DNA from: Ecdyonurus torrentis
Taxonomy: Eukaryota; Arthropoda; Insecta; Ephemeroptera; Heptageniidae
Reading direction: 5' to 3'
Assembly (NCBI GenBank): GCA_949318235.1
Contig: OX439135.1
Location: 23,390,957 to 23,454,956, forward strand
DNA length: 64,000 nucleotides
Under the pieces are notes generated by a model, which made no database searches, had not been told where the DNA came from, and worked only from the letters and a program-made list of their open reading frames with translations. Below are positions 45,822-59,026 of the stretch, piece after piece (positions within the stretch are counted from its first letter, which is position 1; each line of letters starts with the position of its first letter). A program made the position numbers and the translations under genes.

Positions 45822-47019
45822 CCCTTGAACCTGTGTGTCAAAAAAAAAAAAAAAAAAAAGGCTCAATTCTCATTATATACAAAAATTTATTTTTATTTTG
45901 AAGACAAAAGTTGTAAATTATTATTATTTTTAAGTATTAACAATTGATTTTACATGCTATAGAGAATTATAAATATATTGTAGGCCTACTAAAAAAAAAA
46001 GGTTTTATCCTTCTTTTTTTTTATCTTGTATTCTTTGCAAATGCTTTTTTTTAACGAGTCATTTACGGGCTCATCTCGTGTTTAGAAATATATATTTTAA
46101 CAATAAATATATTTTTTATAAATAATATAAATAAAATATAAATATAGGGCTATGAATTTAATAACTTTCCAAAATATAATATTTTATTTACATACTATAG
46201 TGCAAGAAGTATTGAAAAAAACGCAAATACGACGGCTTAAAAAAAAGGGTTTAATTGAAACTGATAATTAAAAAAATGATATCACTTCTTTTCAAATAAT
46301 AAAAAAAGTGAGCTATTTTTCAAAGTACCTTTGAACTTTTTTTAATTGATTTTTTTTCCATCAGAACCAAAGGCCCGCAAAAGCAAAGTCCCTATCCAGG
46401 AGCCCGCGGATTAACTTGTACGGCCTTATGCCTAGCTGGCCCAAGTGCATAAAAAAATTTAGTTGGCTTGCAATGATCTCAATGCATTTTTCTCAATGCA
46501 ATAAAAATGCGCAATTCAAGTAATTTGTGTGCATGCATCATAGATTAAATTCATATGATACAAAATTAAATTTAAAAAAATATGCTGGCAAAGGTTTTAA
46601 AGTTTAGTTGTTTTTTCTTCTCTCTCTCTCTCTCTCTCTCTTTTTCTTTTTTTTTTTTTTTTTTACTAATTAAGAGCAAGCAAAAAGGCCCGCAAAGTCA
46701 AAAGCCCGGGCCGCGGGATCCCGGCCTTACGTCTTATGCCAAGCCGGCCCTGATCAGATTCATTATCAGATTTTTCACTTTCACTACGTATACTAATTTT
46801 TTGCATAACTAAGATTTTCATTTCTCTGCTCTGATATAATATTGTGCTGCAAACTTTTGAGTAAATTTAAATTATTGTCTTCTTCTTCTTTCTTTCGTTT
46901 CTTTTCTTTTCTTTTTTTCTTTTTTTTTTTTTTTTTTTTTTTTCCTGGCCCGCTTGGCCCGCAATGACGTTGGCCCGGTCTGCGATCGCAGACCTCGTCT
47001 TATGGCCAAGCCGGCCCTG
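45244..47019. mobile_element. hAT-like element with CAGGGCCGGCTTGG ends
   Basis: Ends CAGGGCCGGCTTGG and CCAAGCCGGCCCTG are inverted. The flanks aaaggcag (45236-45243) and aaaggcac (47020-47027) form an 8-bp duplication with one mismatch, and D1 has the empty site at 31687-31694. Another right end, CCAAGCCGGCCCTG at 46738-46751, and repeats of GGCCCGCAAA show internal rearrangement. The interior is AT-rich with A-runs and CT/T-runs. No transposase is visible, so it is non-autonomous. Confidence 0.78.
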
Positions 47020-47339
47020 AAAGGCACTTTCCTACGAATCCGTGCTCTAATAATAAACACATATAAAATACAAGATGTATGAATTACACTGGCAGAGGGC
47101 GGGTTCTAGCCATAACAGGTAAGGCATGATACAAAGAAACAACTCTTGGGAAACCCGCAACTACACTATGTTATCTTTATGAGAAAACGCAGCGGCCGCC
47201 GCTGCCTCTTTCGGGAACTTCTGGCCAGAGCTGTATACATACTTCCAATTTTCTGACGTCATTTTGAAGAGTCAAGTATTATTTACATAACGCGTAATTT
47301 TGACGCACTTCGAGCGACGTATAAACAAAGTTAAAAAAA

Positions 47340-47376
<37 letters not shown>

Positions 47377-48234
47377 AAAGTTGTGATCAAAATAACAATT
47401 GGATAAGACACATTTTTTGTCGTTATTTTGATATGATCTCGTTCTATAAACTACACACAAATATTGAGCCAGCTTCGAAAATGTTCTTTTGTTAAAAACA
47501 GCTGGTTACGACGTCGTTACCTGTTTACTACGTTTATACATATGGTCGATCATTGTTATTTCTTCTTTTAGAAATTGATAATGAAAGAAACTTTCAAAAA
47601 AAAAAAAGTTTCAGTCTCAATATGACTCACTTTTATCGGCTCAAAAAAAAAAACAAGATCAACGAATGAACGTTTCTTATTTTGTTGGCCAGCCAATCAT
47701 TCAGATTCACTTTACAGAACGAGCTAGGGAACAAGTAAAATAAACATGTGGATATAATATGTGGAATCAAAAAAAGAAATAGTTTGGAACATATTTCTTC
47801 ATTGCTTTGTGTTTCGAGTATAATTCTCGCTATTTTAGTTTGAGAAATATCAGACGAACATCACTTTCTTTATATTACGCAAGTTTTAAATCATGAACGC
47901 TTTCTAAATAGAATAGACATCATGGTCATGGAACTGAATGTGCTTTTCAACGCTGAGTTTAACTTTATGCTTTAATTAAATTTATATACAATTAAATAAA
48001 AATACTATAAAATTAATAAATATATTGTAAATCTGTAAATAAAAATATAAACGCATATTAATTGAATAATCAACTGTACTGAGTAAAACATTTTAAAATA
48101 TATTTTTTTATATTAAAAAATAGAAAAGTTTGGAAATTATGATTTTTTTTATCGCATGAATACGGTAACGTATTTTAAACAAATTCAAATTTGTAATTAT
48201 TTATTGATATTAATTTTTTTGTTATTTATATAAT

Positions 48235-48235
<1 letters not shown>

Positions 48236-48271
<36 letters not shown>
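48236..48271 (+). repeat. (CT)n microsatellite, left arm
   Basis: 18 CT units. Its mirror in the right arm has expanded to over 300 bp (63104-63429). Confidence 0.9.
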
Positions 48272-48273
<2 letters not shown>

Positions 48274-48888
48274 GATAATTAACATCAAAATTAGTCAATA
48301 ATAAAGTTTGGAGATCTTTATTATTTATTGATTATTAAAAATAACATTGATTGTTAATCAATAATATTACCAAAATTAGTCAAATTAAGTTTTTTAATAT
48401 TTTTTTTCTATTGATATGTAATCAGTTGATTAATTAAAAATATACCGCACTTCAATAGTTAAATTTTGTAAGGCATTAGTTTCAATGTCATATACTTTAA
48501 CACACAAAATAAGCATAAGGCTTACTATTAGTAAGCCTTATGCTTGCTAATAGCTTTAGTTCAAGACATCTCCTACGCACCTTTAGGTAAACACAGGTTC
48601 CCCCCTCCCCCCATCATTTTAACAATCCCAAAAATCCTCTTGTTTTTACATATATTTGTAACTTTTCCTCGCCTTTAAAAAAAAAAAAGTGTGATGGAAA
48701 GTATCAAGTGAATCGGCTGCGTCGTGTCGGCTAACATGATACACATGCAAATTTCCTACACTTTTTTATTATTTTTATTATTATTTAATAAAGATTAGTA
48801 TGATATTTAAATACAGTTTTGGAAGTGTGACCTGAAAACGCTTAGTCGATGTCTATATATCCAAATTATAAATATATTAAAGGCGTAG

Positions 48889-49193
48889 AACACTTTGAAC
48901 AAAAAACATGTCTAATATCCTAACATATATCTAAATATAAGGCCGAAGTCATTGATTTTAAATGATATCTAAAATTTATTTTACATTAACAAAACAGCAT
49001 CTGCGGGTTTATGACGTCACAGCTTGCCTGTTTTCGAGCTCGTGAAATAGTAAGCTGTGACGTCATAAACATGCATCTGCCATTTTGTAAATGTAAAATA
49101 AATTAGAAATCAATGACTCGGTCAAATTAACTTTGATATTTAGGTATGTTAGGATATTAGACATGTTTTTTGTTGAAAGTGTTCTACGCCTTT
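48889..49193. mobile_element. CRE-bearing MITE (F3), copy 2
   Basis: Full copy starting AAAGGCGTAGAACACTTTG and ending with its complement. TGACGTCA at 49012-49019 and 49058-49065 sit symmetrically around TTTTCGAGCTCGTGAA. Its mirror in the right arm is 62156-62472. Confidence 0.75.
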
Positions 49194-49513
49194 TAAGTTA
49201 AAATTTCAATGTGACATCAATTTTAAGAACTCGTTGTTTGTGTTTTTCTATTTTAATTATACTCTCATTATAAATAAAAAGTGTACGTTGATTGTTGTAT
49301 AATATAATAAAGCATTGTATAAGACTGTGTACATTTTCATGTTCGCGAATACAAAGAAGAGTAAAAATAATGAAGTGAGATGTCAATCACTTTCTCACTT
49401 AGCAAAAGCAAGAAAAGAGCAGGTGTGGCAACGCTGCTCTTACCTGACTACGCATTTCTACCCTCTCCCTTAAAAAGCGGCATCGTCTTTGATGTTACAT
49501 TTATAAGAGCCTT

Positions 49514-49674
49514 CAATGTACAATCATTCCAATAAAAAATGAAATTGTATTTGCTTATGGCCATTCAATGCAATCAGATGGAGATTTCATCTGACGCAAA
49601 ACTCTATCTAAATACATGTTATTCCCATATGCCAATAGAATTTCATTTTTTATTGGAATGACTGTACAAGCTTT
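49514..49674. mobile_element. small hairpin MITE, left arm
   Basis: Ends TGTACAATCATTCCAATAAA and TTTATTGGAATGACTGTACA are inverted, enclosing about 90 bp around CAGATGGAGATTTCATCTG. The mirror copy is at 61684-61840. Confidence 0.7.
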
Positions 49675-50189
49675 TCAATGTAGTTGTAGGGATTAGTATT
49701 AACTGGTGATTTTGATAGTTAAATAAAATATGTCAAGTTTTGAATTATTGTATTTTAATAAAATAATTTTAAGATTTAATTTGAGTAATGAATGTGGGCG
49801 TGCTTTGTATTTTATTCCTTGTAATTTTATAAATTGGAAACTTTTTTTTTTAATTCCAACACAAAGTTTTTTTTTAAAAAAAAAAAAAAATTATTTTGTA
49901 TAATTAAAAATTTATATTGTAATTAAATAGTTATCATAGTATTTATAATATACTTGCATAATTTTTATATGAAATATTTAATTACAAATTTTATATTATA
50001 TATTTTTATATAAAATAATAAATTATTTATAAATTTAATTAAAATGATACAGAATGACAATGGTGTTGAAATAAATACACTTCCAGAACTGAAACTAAAA
50101 AACCAAGAAACTTTCTTGTCAGAATGTACATTTGTATGCTGTGACAAAATATTGAAATATTGATTGAAGACATAATATGATAATAGTAA

Positions 50190-50445
50190 GCTTATGGGGC
50201 AATGATGCGTCTATAAATTGAGTTAGAATTATTTTTCAGAGCTGAAATTTTTACTGTAGCTTACTGAGCCTTAAAGCTTTTGTTTTGCTGGATTACAAGT
50301 CAATTGGATAATTTATTTTTTTAACCAAATCACTTGAAATCCAAGAAAACAAAAGCTTGTAAGCTCAGTAAGCTACAGTAAAAATTTCAGCTCTAAAAAA
50401 TAATTCTAACTCAAGTTATAGCTGCTTCATTGCCTCATAAGAAAG
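50190..50445. repeat. hairpin repeat, left arm
   Basis: GGGGCAATGATGCGTC... pairs with ...GCTGCTTCATTGCCTC; the arms include TTTTTACTGTAGCTTACTGA. Also found at 60965-61200 (mirror) and, one-sided, at 37374-37540. Confidence 0.65.
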
Positions 50446-50716
50446 CATGTTAAATGTAGACAGAAACACCAAGTCGTCTGCTAGCACTTTGTTAGTATTG
50501 TTGGGCTGTGAATTTGTTTATTTTCTCACTAAACACACTTTTGCAACGTCTGCTATTGATGACGCGTGATCAAATGGAATAAAATGACGACGCCATGATG
50601 GAGTATTATTAAGGCGGGAAATCAAGTACTACGTACGGTATTTGACTAAAAAGTTGTAAAGAACGAAAAATCTGAAATTTTTCACAGTGATATATTAGGA
50701 TAAGGTATCTTCAACT

Positions 50717-51133
50717 GAGCTGGTATAGCCGAGTGGTGAAGGCAGCTGACTCGCAACTCTGTACTTCTCACCGAGTATAGGTTCGAGCCACTGCTGGGTG
50801 CGTACGTGAAGTGTGAGAGCACAACACGTTGCACGATGCATGTTTTCATGCATTCCATGACGACGCACAGTATTCGGGAGATGCATGATTGATGTGATGG
50901 CACCGACCAGCCTGCCTAGATGTTTCCACGGTTTCTCTAGGCTGTCATGGCGAATGCCGGGCTGTGTACTTAGGCCGTGGCCGGCCCGTGTGTGCTTTTC
51001 CATTAGTTGGAAAGTCCTTACCTGTCGATAAGACAATGTCATGACTGGGACTGGGATTGGTGTATAGCACTATAACACAATATGGCATGCAAAAAAAAAA
51101 AAATAATAATAATAATATAAAAAAAAAAAAAAA
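50717..51133 (+). mobile_element. tRNA-derived SINE, left arm
   Basis: The head is tRNA-like, with an A box TAGCCGAGTGG (50726-50736) and a B box GGTTCGAGCC (50780-50789). The spacing and A-box wording suggest a Ser/Leu-type tRNA with a long variable arm. About 290 bp of body follow, then an A-rich tail with TAA repeats (51090-51133). Pol III would transcribe it from the internal boxes. It interrupts the shared module (GGTATCTTCAA before, GGGGCCACCATGCTAG after). The 115-codon open frame on the other strand is incidental. Confidence 0.8.
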
Positions 51134-51616
51134 TTATGGGGCCACCATGCTAGATTTTAATTTTTTTTTTTTTTTTTTTTTTTCGAAGTGTTAGTCCCAT
51201 AAGAGCCCATGCTAATTTCAATAACTATTTTCTCACTTATCTGATGGTCATTGGTTCTACATATTTTATCATATTACTGTTAACTTTGAAATGTCATCAG
51301 AAGCTTTCGAAGTTTTCTTTTTAGATTTTGAGATGCAAGCCATCTATATACAACCCATAATCATACAGTATGACTATATAGTTATCAAATCGCTGCTTTA
51401 CAAATAATTAAAGTATAAAATTTAATCAGGTATTAATATGCATTATCAAATATAATTGTTATTCTAAAATTATGAACTTTACTTTGGTAATTTATATATT
51501 CTAATATTATTTTAACTTAATATACATAAAATAATAAAATAATTATTTATTTATTTATATAAATTTTGTAAAATGCGTTAAGTTTAAATGACTACTAAAA
51601 AGTTACTATATTTCAC

Positions 51617-52996
51617 GTACCTCAAGTTAGCCGACACACCCCAGCCGAATCCAATAAAAATTTCAGAATATTTAGTATTATGTTAGGGATAAATGAATAT
51701 GTAATTATTTTTAATTTATTGTAGAGAGAAATGGAGTTATTCACATAAATAAAATGTGTCGGCTGTGGGAGCCTCAAGTTAGCCGACACAAAACAGTTTT
51801 ATTACAATAAAATATATTCTAATTAGCCGAAACAAATGAAACTGGTTACAGATTTAGTATTAACTTAATACTAAATTGTTGCAAAATATCAGTAACGTCG
51901 GCTCATTAGAAAATTAGTAATTAATTATACAAAATTGTGTCGGCTGTGGAGGCCTCAAGTTAGCCGACACAAAACTTATAATTTTTAATTAAATTATTTC
52001 TATTAGGCCAACACAAATGAAACTTACTCCAGATTTAGTATTAACTTAATACTAAATTGTAGCAAATTTTCAATTGATTCGGCTAAGTAGAAAATTAGTA
52101 AATAACAAAACTAAATTGTGTCGGCTGTGATACCCTCAAGTTGGCCGACACAATCTTATAATTTTTAATTTAAATGTTTCTACTAAACCGACACAAATGA
52201 AACTTCCTGCAGATTTAGTATTAACGTAATACTAAATTATGGCAAAATTTCAGTTACGTCGGATGAATAGAAAATGTGTAATTATTTATACCAATTTGTG
52301 TCGGCTGTGAGACCCTCAAGTTGGCCGACACAAAACTTAAAGTTAATAATTTAAATATTTCTATTGAGCCGACACAAATGAAACTTACTCCAGATTTAGT
52401 ATTAACATAATACTAAATTGTGGTAAATGTTCAGTTGTTTCGGATGAATAGAAAATTTGAAATTATTTATACCAAATTGTGTCGGCTGTGAGACCCTCAA
52501 GTTGGCCGACACAAAACTTAAAGTTCACAATTTAAAAATTTCTATTAAGCCGACACAAATGAAACTTACTCCAGTTTTAGTATTAACATAATACTAAATT
52601 GTGGTAAATTTTCAATTGATTCGGCTAAGTAGAAAATTAGTAAATAACAAAACTAAATTGTGTCGGCTGTGAAACCCTCAAGTTGGCCGACACAAAACTT
52701 AAAGTTCATAATTTAAATATTTCTATTGAGCCGACACAAATGAAACTTGCTCCAGATTTAGTATTGACCTAATACTAAATTGTGGTACAATTTCAGTTGC
52801 GTCGGCTCATTAGAAAATTAAAACTTCACTTTAAAAATTTGTGTCGGCTTTGGAAGCCTCGAGTTGGCCGACACAAAATATACTATTATTAATTTTAATG
52901 TTTCTATGTGGCCGACACAAATAAAACTCGCTCCAGATTTAGTATTAAAACAGTACTAACTACAGGTAAAAATTCAGTGGCATCGGCTAAGTAGAA
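51617..52996. repeat. TGTGTCGGC tandem array, left arm (about 180-bp units)
   Basis: Seven to eight units. Each has TGTGTCGGCTGTG, then CCTCAAGTTGGCCGACACA (an imperfect hairpin), then AAATGAAACTTACTCCAG and the short palindrome TTTAGTATTAA...ATACTAAA. Stops occur in all frames. Mirrored at 55961-57163. Confidence 0.85.
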
Positions 52997-54420
52997 CCTT
53001 ACAAATACTTTAATAATTTTAAAATAAATCAATGAAAAAAAGAAAAAAAAAAAAAAAAAAAAACAAGAAGAGGAAGAAGAAGAAGGAAAAGAAAGAAAAA
53101 GAAAAGCATCCAAACTTATTATTGATATGCTTCATTTTGTCTACAGTTTATTGTCGTTCTTTCATCAAATCGATCAAAATGGTTTAATGATTATTATGAT
53201 TAACTACCATACTTTTAGATATTTAAAACTTAACATTTTTACATGTAATTCACTACAGCATGGCCTTTTCATCCTAATAAACGAAACATTGTTAAAAATT
53301 AGTGCTTAATTGGAGCTATAATTTCTACCATTAAATCGAGAATTTTTGCTGCAAAGATAACAAAGTTAACAAAGTTAGTAAAGAAAAAAAAAAAAAAAAA
53401 AAAGAAAGAAAGAAAAAGAAGAAGAAGAAAAAGTTTTTCGTGCAGAAGTGGATTCTTGTCAATTCAGCCATTACCTTTAAAATAAAATTAAAAAAATGTT
53501 CTACGTATGTCACCAAAATTTAGTTCTATATAAAAGGTTTAATTTTGTTTTAAATTACTCATACTCATAAATAAAATGAGTATAAAATAGTAAAGAGTTA
53601 TTTCTTCAACAACATAACAACAATTATAATAATAATAATTGAAATGAATGAAAATTTTGTAGAAGAAAAAAATATACCAAGCATTAATTAATGGCAAGTT
53701 TATTTATTTTAAATTATCAAACAAGATAGTTTTTCTATTTTAAAGCAAAACAAAAATATTTTAAACTGAAAATATAGTAAAATGTGTAACATAAAAAATC
53801 AGAATAATTACAACAATTATTATTAGAGTAAAAATTTAATTTTTGCAAGCAAAAGTTCAGAGATTTTATACGTTTCCTTTTAAATATCTATGAAAAAAAT
53901 ATATATATATATTTTAATATAAGGCAAGTGTGCGATTTTTAAAGCTTTTTTATAGCCATCTACAGTGATTAGGGGGTCTGCAAATGTGAGAAAATCTTTT
54001 TAACAAAAGAAAGCCATTTTTTTTTTTTCATTCTGAGAGCCACATAAATATTTGGTTAAAATATACGGGGACTGAAGAGGTTATACAAGAAAAAGATTAA
54101 ATTAAATAATACAGGAAATATTTATTAGCAAATTTAATTTTTGCTCTATATTTTGATACTTTTTCTACTTATTTTGTTCTATATTAAAAATGCAAAGAAA
54201 AAGAAAAGAAAATATCAATTTTTGAAAAATTGTAAAAAGAAAAATTAGGAAAGTTATTATTATTGAAAAAAAATCAATTTCTGCAAGTAAATATATGTTG
54301 TTGTTTTTCGAATATTTTTCCTTTTAAATAAATATGAAAAAAAATCTGATTTTTTTTTTGTATAAAGATGAAATTAGATTTTAAACAAGTAAAAAAAATT
54401 AACTAATAATAGTGAATTGC
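52997..54420. other. inner left arm, non-coding
   Basis: AT-rich DNA with A-rich purine tracts (53036-53107 and 53381-53434) and no protein-like frame. It pairs with 54460-55960. Confidence 0.6.
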
Positions 54421-54460
54421 ATTATGCAATTCACTATTATTTTTTTTTACTTATTGCATA
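54421..54460. other. centre of the giant palindrome
   Basis: TAGTGAATTGCAT appears here with ATGCAATTCACTATTATT twice, so the tip consists of three short inverted/direct copies. The unpaired spacer is under 40 bp. Confidence 0.65.
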
Positions 54461-55960
54461 TGCAATTCACTATTATTAGTTAATTTTTTTTACTTGTTTA
54501 AAATCTACTTTCATATTTATTAAAAATAAAAATCAGATGTTTTTTCATATTTATTTAAAAGGAAAAATATTCGAAAAACAACAACATAATTTACTTGCAG
54601 AAATTGATTTTTTTTTTCAGTAATAATAACTTTCCTAATTTTTCTTTTTACAATTTTTTCAAAAATTGATATTTTCTTTTCTTTTTCTTTGCATTTTTAA
54701 TATAGAACAAAATAAGTAGAAAAAGTATCAAAATATAGAGCAAAAATTAAATTTGCTAATAAATATTTCCTGTATTATTTAATTTAATCTTTTTCTTGTA
54801 TAACCTCTTCAGTCCCCGTATATTTTAACCAAATATTTATGTGGCTCTCAGAATGAAAAAAAAAATGGCTTTCTTTTGTTAAAAAGATTTTCTCACATTT
54901 GCAGACCCCCTAATCATTGTAGATGGCTATAAAAAAGCTTTAAAAATCGCACACTTGCCTTATATTAAAATATATATATATTTTTTTTTCATAGATATTT
55001 AAAAGGAAACGTATAAAATCTCTGAACTTTTGCTTGCAAAAATTAAATTTTTACTCTAATAATAATTGTTGTAATTATTCTGATTTTTTATGTTACACAT
55101 TTTACTATATTTTCAGTTTAAAATATTTTTGTTTTGCTTTAAAATAGAAAAACTATCTTGTTTGATAATTTAAAATAAATAAACTTGCCATTAATTAATG
55201 CTTGGTATATTTTTTTCTTCTACAAAATTTTCATTTATTTCAATTATTATTATTATAATTGTTTTAATGTTTATTTTAATTAAAAAATGACTTTAACTCT
55301 TGAAGAAATAACTCTTTACTATTTTATACTCATTTTATTTATGAGTATGAGTAATTTAAAACAAAATTAAACCTTTTATATAGAACTAAATTTTGGTGAC
55401 ATACGTAGAACATTTTTTTAATTTTATTTTAAAGGTAATGGCTGAATTGACAAGAATCCACTTCTGCACGAAAAACTTTTTCTTCTTCTTCTTTTTCTTT
55501 CTTTTTTTTTTTTTTTTTTTTCTTTACTAACTTTGTTAACTTTGTTATCTTTGCAGCAAAAATTCTCGATTTAATGGTAGAAATTATAGCTCCAATTAAG
55601 CACTAATTTTTAACAATGTTTCGTTTATTAGGATGAAAAGGCCATGCTGTAGTGAATTACATGTAAAAATGTTAAGTTTTAAATATCTAAAAGTTTCGAA
55701 ATAATCCAGAACATATAATACAAAAAAATATATTGTAGACTGTTTCTATGTATGGTAGTTAATCATAATAATCATTAAACCATTTTGATCGATTTGATGA
55801 AAGAACGACAATAAACTGTAGACAAAATGAAGCATCAATAATAAGTTTGGATGCTTTTCTTTTTCTTTCTTTTCCTTCTTCTTCTTCCTCTTCTTCTGTT
55901 TTTTTTTTTTTCTTTTTTCTTTTTTTCATTGATTTATTTTAAAATTATTAAAGTATTTGT

Positions 55961-57163
55961 AAGGTTCTACTTAGCCGATGCCACTGAATTTTTACCTGTA
56001 GTTAGTACTGTTTTAATACTAAATCTGGAGCGAGTTTTATTTGTGTCGGCCACATAGAAACATTAAAATTAATAATAGTATATTTTGTGTCGGCCAACTC
56101 GAGGCTTCCAAAGCCGACACAAATTTTTAAAGTGAAGTTTTAATTTTCTAATGAGCCGACGCAACTGAAATTGTACCACAATTTAGTATTAGGTCAATAC
56201 TAAATCTGGAGCAAGTTTCATTTGTGTCGGCTCAATAGAAATATTTAAATTATGAACTTTAAGTTTTGTGTCGGCCAACTTGAGGCTTCCACAGCCGACA
56301 CAATTTTGTATAACTAATTTCTAATTTTCTAATGAGCCGACATGATTAAAATTTCACCACAATTTATCATTAAGTTAATACTAAATCTGGAGCAAGTTTC
56401 ATTTGTGTCGGCTCAATAGAAATATTTAAATTATGAACTTTAAGTTTTGTGTCGGCCAACTTGAGGGTCTCACAGCCGACACAATTTTCTTTTGTTATTT
56501 ACTAATTTTCTACTTAGCCGAATCAATTGAAATTTTGCTACTATTTAGTATTAAGTTAATACTAAATTTATAGCAAGTTTCATTTGTGTCGGCTCAGTAG
56601 AAACAATTAAATTCAAAATTATAAGTTTGTGTCGGCTAACTTGAGGGTCTCACAGCCGACACAATTTAGTTTTCTTATTTACTAAATTTCTACTTAGCCG
56701 AATCAATTGAAAATTTACTACAATTTAGTATTAAGTTAATACTAAATCTGGAGTAAGTTTTATTTGTGTCGGCCCATCAGAAATAATTTAATTAAAAATT
56801 ATAAGTTTTGTGTCGGCTAACTTGAGGCTTCCACAGCCGACACAATTTTGTATAATTAATTACTAATTGTCTAATGAGCCGACGTTACTGTTATTTTGCA
56901 ACAATTTAGTATTAAGTTAATACTAAATCTGTAGCAAGTTTCATTTGTGTCGGCTGATTAGAATATTTTTAATTGTATTAAAACTGTTTTGTGTCGGCTA
57001 ACTTGAGGCTCCCACAGCCGACACATTTTATTTATGTAAATAACTCCATTTCTCTCTACAATAAATTAAAAATAATTACATATTCATTTATCCCTAACAT
57101 AATACTAAATATTCTGAAATTTTCGTTGGATTCGGCTGGGGTGTGTCGGCTAACTTGAGGTAC
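55961..57163. repeat. TGTGTCGGC tandem array, right arm
   Basis: Inverted counterpart of 51617-52996, with small differences between units. The array is slightly shorter than on the left, so unit number or spacing has changed since the palindrome formed. Confidence 0.85.
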
Positions 57164-57633
57164 GTACTTTTTAGTAGTCATTTAAACTTAAAGCATTTTA
57201 CAAAATTTATATAAATAAATAAATAATTATTTTATTATTTTATGTATATTAAGTTAAAATAATATTAGAATATATAAATTACCAAAGTAAAGTTCATAAT
57301 TTTAGAATAACAATTATATTTGATAATGCATATTAATACCTGATTAAATTTTATACTTTAATTATTTGTAAAGCAGCGATTTGATAACTATATAGTCATA
57401 CTGTATGATTATGGGTTGTATATAGATGGCTTGCATCTCAAAATCTAAAAAGAAAACTTCGAAAGCTTCTGATGACATTTCAAAGTTAACAGTAATATGA
57501 TAAAATATGTAGAACCAATGACCATCAGATAAGTGAGAAAATAGTTATTGAAATTAGCATGGGCTCTTATGGGACTAACACTTCGAAAAAAAAAAAAAAA
57601 AAAAAATTAAAATCTAGCATGGTGGCCCCATAA

Positions 57634-58054
57634 TTTTTTTTTTTTTTTTATATTATTATTATTATTATTTTTTTTTTTTTGCATGCCATATTGTGTTATA
57701 GTGCTATACACCAATCCCAGTCCCAGTCATGACATTGTCTTATCGACAGGTAAGGACTTTCCAACTAATGGAAAAGCACACACGGGCCGGCCACGGCCTA
57801 AGTACACAGCCCGGCATTCGCCATGACAGCCTAGAGAAACCGTGGAAACATCTAGGCAGGCTGGTCGGTGCCATCACATCAATCATGCATCTCCCGAATA
57901 CTGTGCGTCGTCATGGAATGCATGAAAACATGCATCGTGCAACATGTTGTGCTCTCACACTTCACGTACGCACCCAGCAGTGGCTCGAACCTATACTCGG
58001 TGAGAAGTACAGAGTTGCGAGTCAGCTGCCTTCACCACTCGGCTATACCAGCTC
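57634..58054 (-). mobile_element. tRNA-derived SINE, right arm
   Basis: Mirror of the left SINE, with intact A and B boxes (minus strand, head at 58054). Its position matches the palindrome, so it is a duplicate and not an independent insertion. Confidence 0.8.
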
Positions 58055-59026
58055 AGTCGAAGATACCTTATCCTAATATATCACTGTGCAAAATTTCAGA
58101 TTTTTCGTTCTTTACAACTTTTTAGTCAAATACCGTACGTAGTACTTGATTTCCCGCCTTAATAATACTCCATCATGGCGTCGTCATTTTATTCCATTTG
58201 ATCACGCGTCATCAATAGCAGACGTTGCAAAAGTGTGTTTAGTGAGAAAATAAACAAATTCACAGCCCAACAATACCCGCATCCAAAAATAAGGTTTCGA
58301 ATGATTTTAAAATTATATTTGTAAAAATCAGAAGAAAGTTTTCTACAGATTTAATTTGTTTCAATTTTTAATGGTTGGAAATGTCCATTCAAAAAAACTA
58401 AATAAGATTAAAAAATATAGGAAAGGTTGTAAATCTTATTGAAAATAAATGTGTAAAAATGTCTAAAAATCTGTGGAAGGCTTTTACAATAAAAATCATA
58501 AAAGAAAAGCGAGGCTCAAAGACCGACCGCGCGCCGCCCCTAAATAAAGACCTGCCTGTCAATTATTCTAGTCCCTATCGCTACCTGCCTAACATTTCGC
58601 ATCTATTGTACGCACGCATATGTGTTCGGCACACATTTTTATGTTAAAGTTTTTAAAAATCACTATATAAGGCGAGAGTTTTTTTTAGCCTAACCAGTTT
58701 GATTTGCAGAACTTTTAATAAGATTGTAATTAAATAAGCCACCTTGCTGAAAAATTAGCCGACTTAGACATTAAAATGACATTTTTGTCATGAATCACAT
58801 ATTTTTTAAACAATTAATGCGTTTTGTATGTCTATTTAAAAGTGACCCGATACCTGAAACAGAGCGAAAAAACTTTCAATTTTAGTGACTTTTGCTTTAC
58901 TTAAAAAAAGACGAAGTCACAGACAAATCTACAAAATAAGTATAATACTTTATATAATAATTCAAATATTATATTTATTTTGCTTCTAGAATAATACACG
59001 TAAAATATATATTATCAAAATATGTT

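Larger units (their letters stand above)
38156..48275. repeat. direct duplication block D2
   Basis: Second copy of D1, 10.1 kb instead of 6.0 kb because of insertions at 41934-42690, 43495-44995 and 45244-47019 and a replaced segment near 40378-41190. Identity to D1 is high on both sides of each insertion. The right end runs into the left arm of the giant palindrome, so D1 also resembles the outer part of that palindrome. Confidence 0.75.

Noticed and set aside
50717..50800. Functional tRNA gene
   Set aside because: A and B boxes are present, but the ends do not form a clear acceptor stem and a SINE body with an A-rich tail follows.
50695..51042. 115-codon minus-strand frame, repeated at 57729-58076
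   Set aside because: It lies wholly inside the tRNA-derived SINE, in antisense, and is duplicated only because the palindrome duplicates the SINE.
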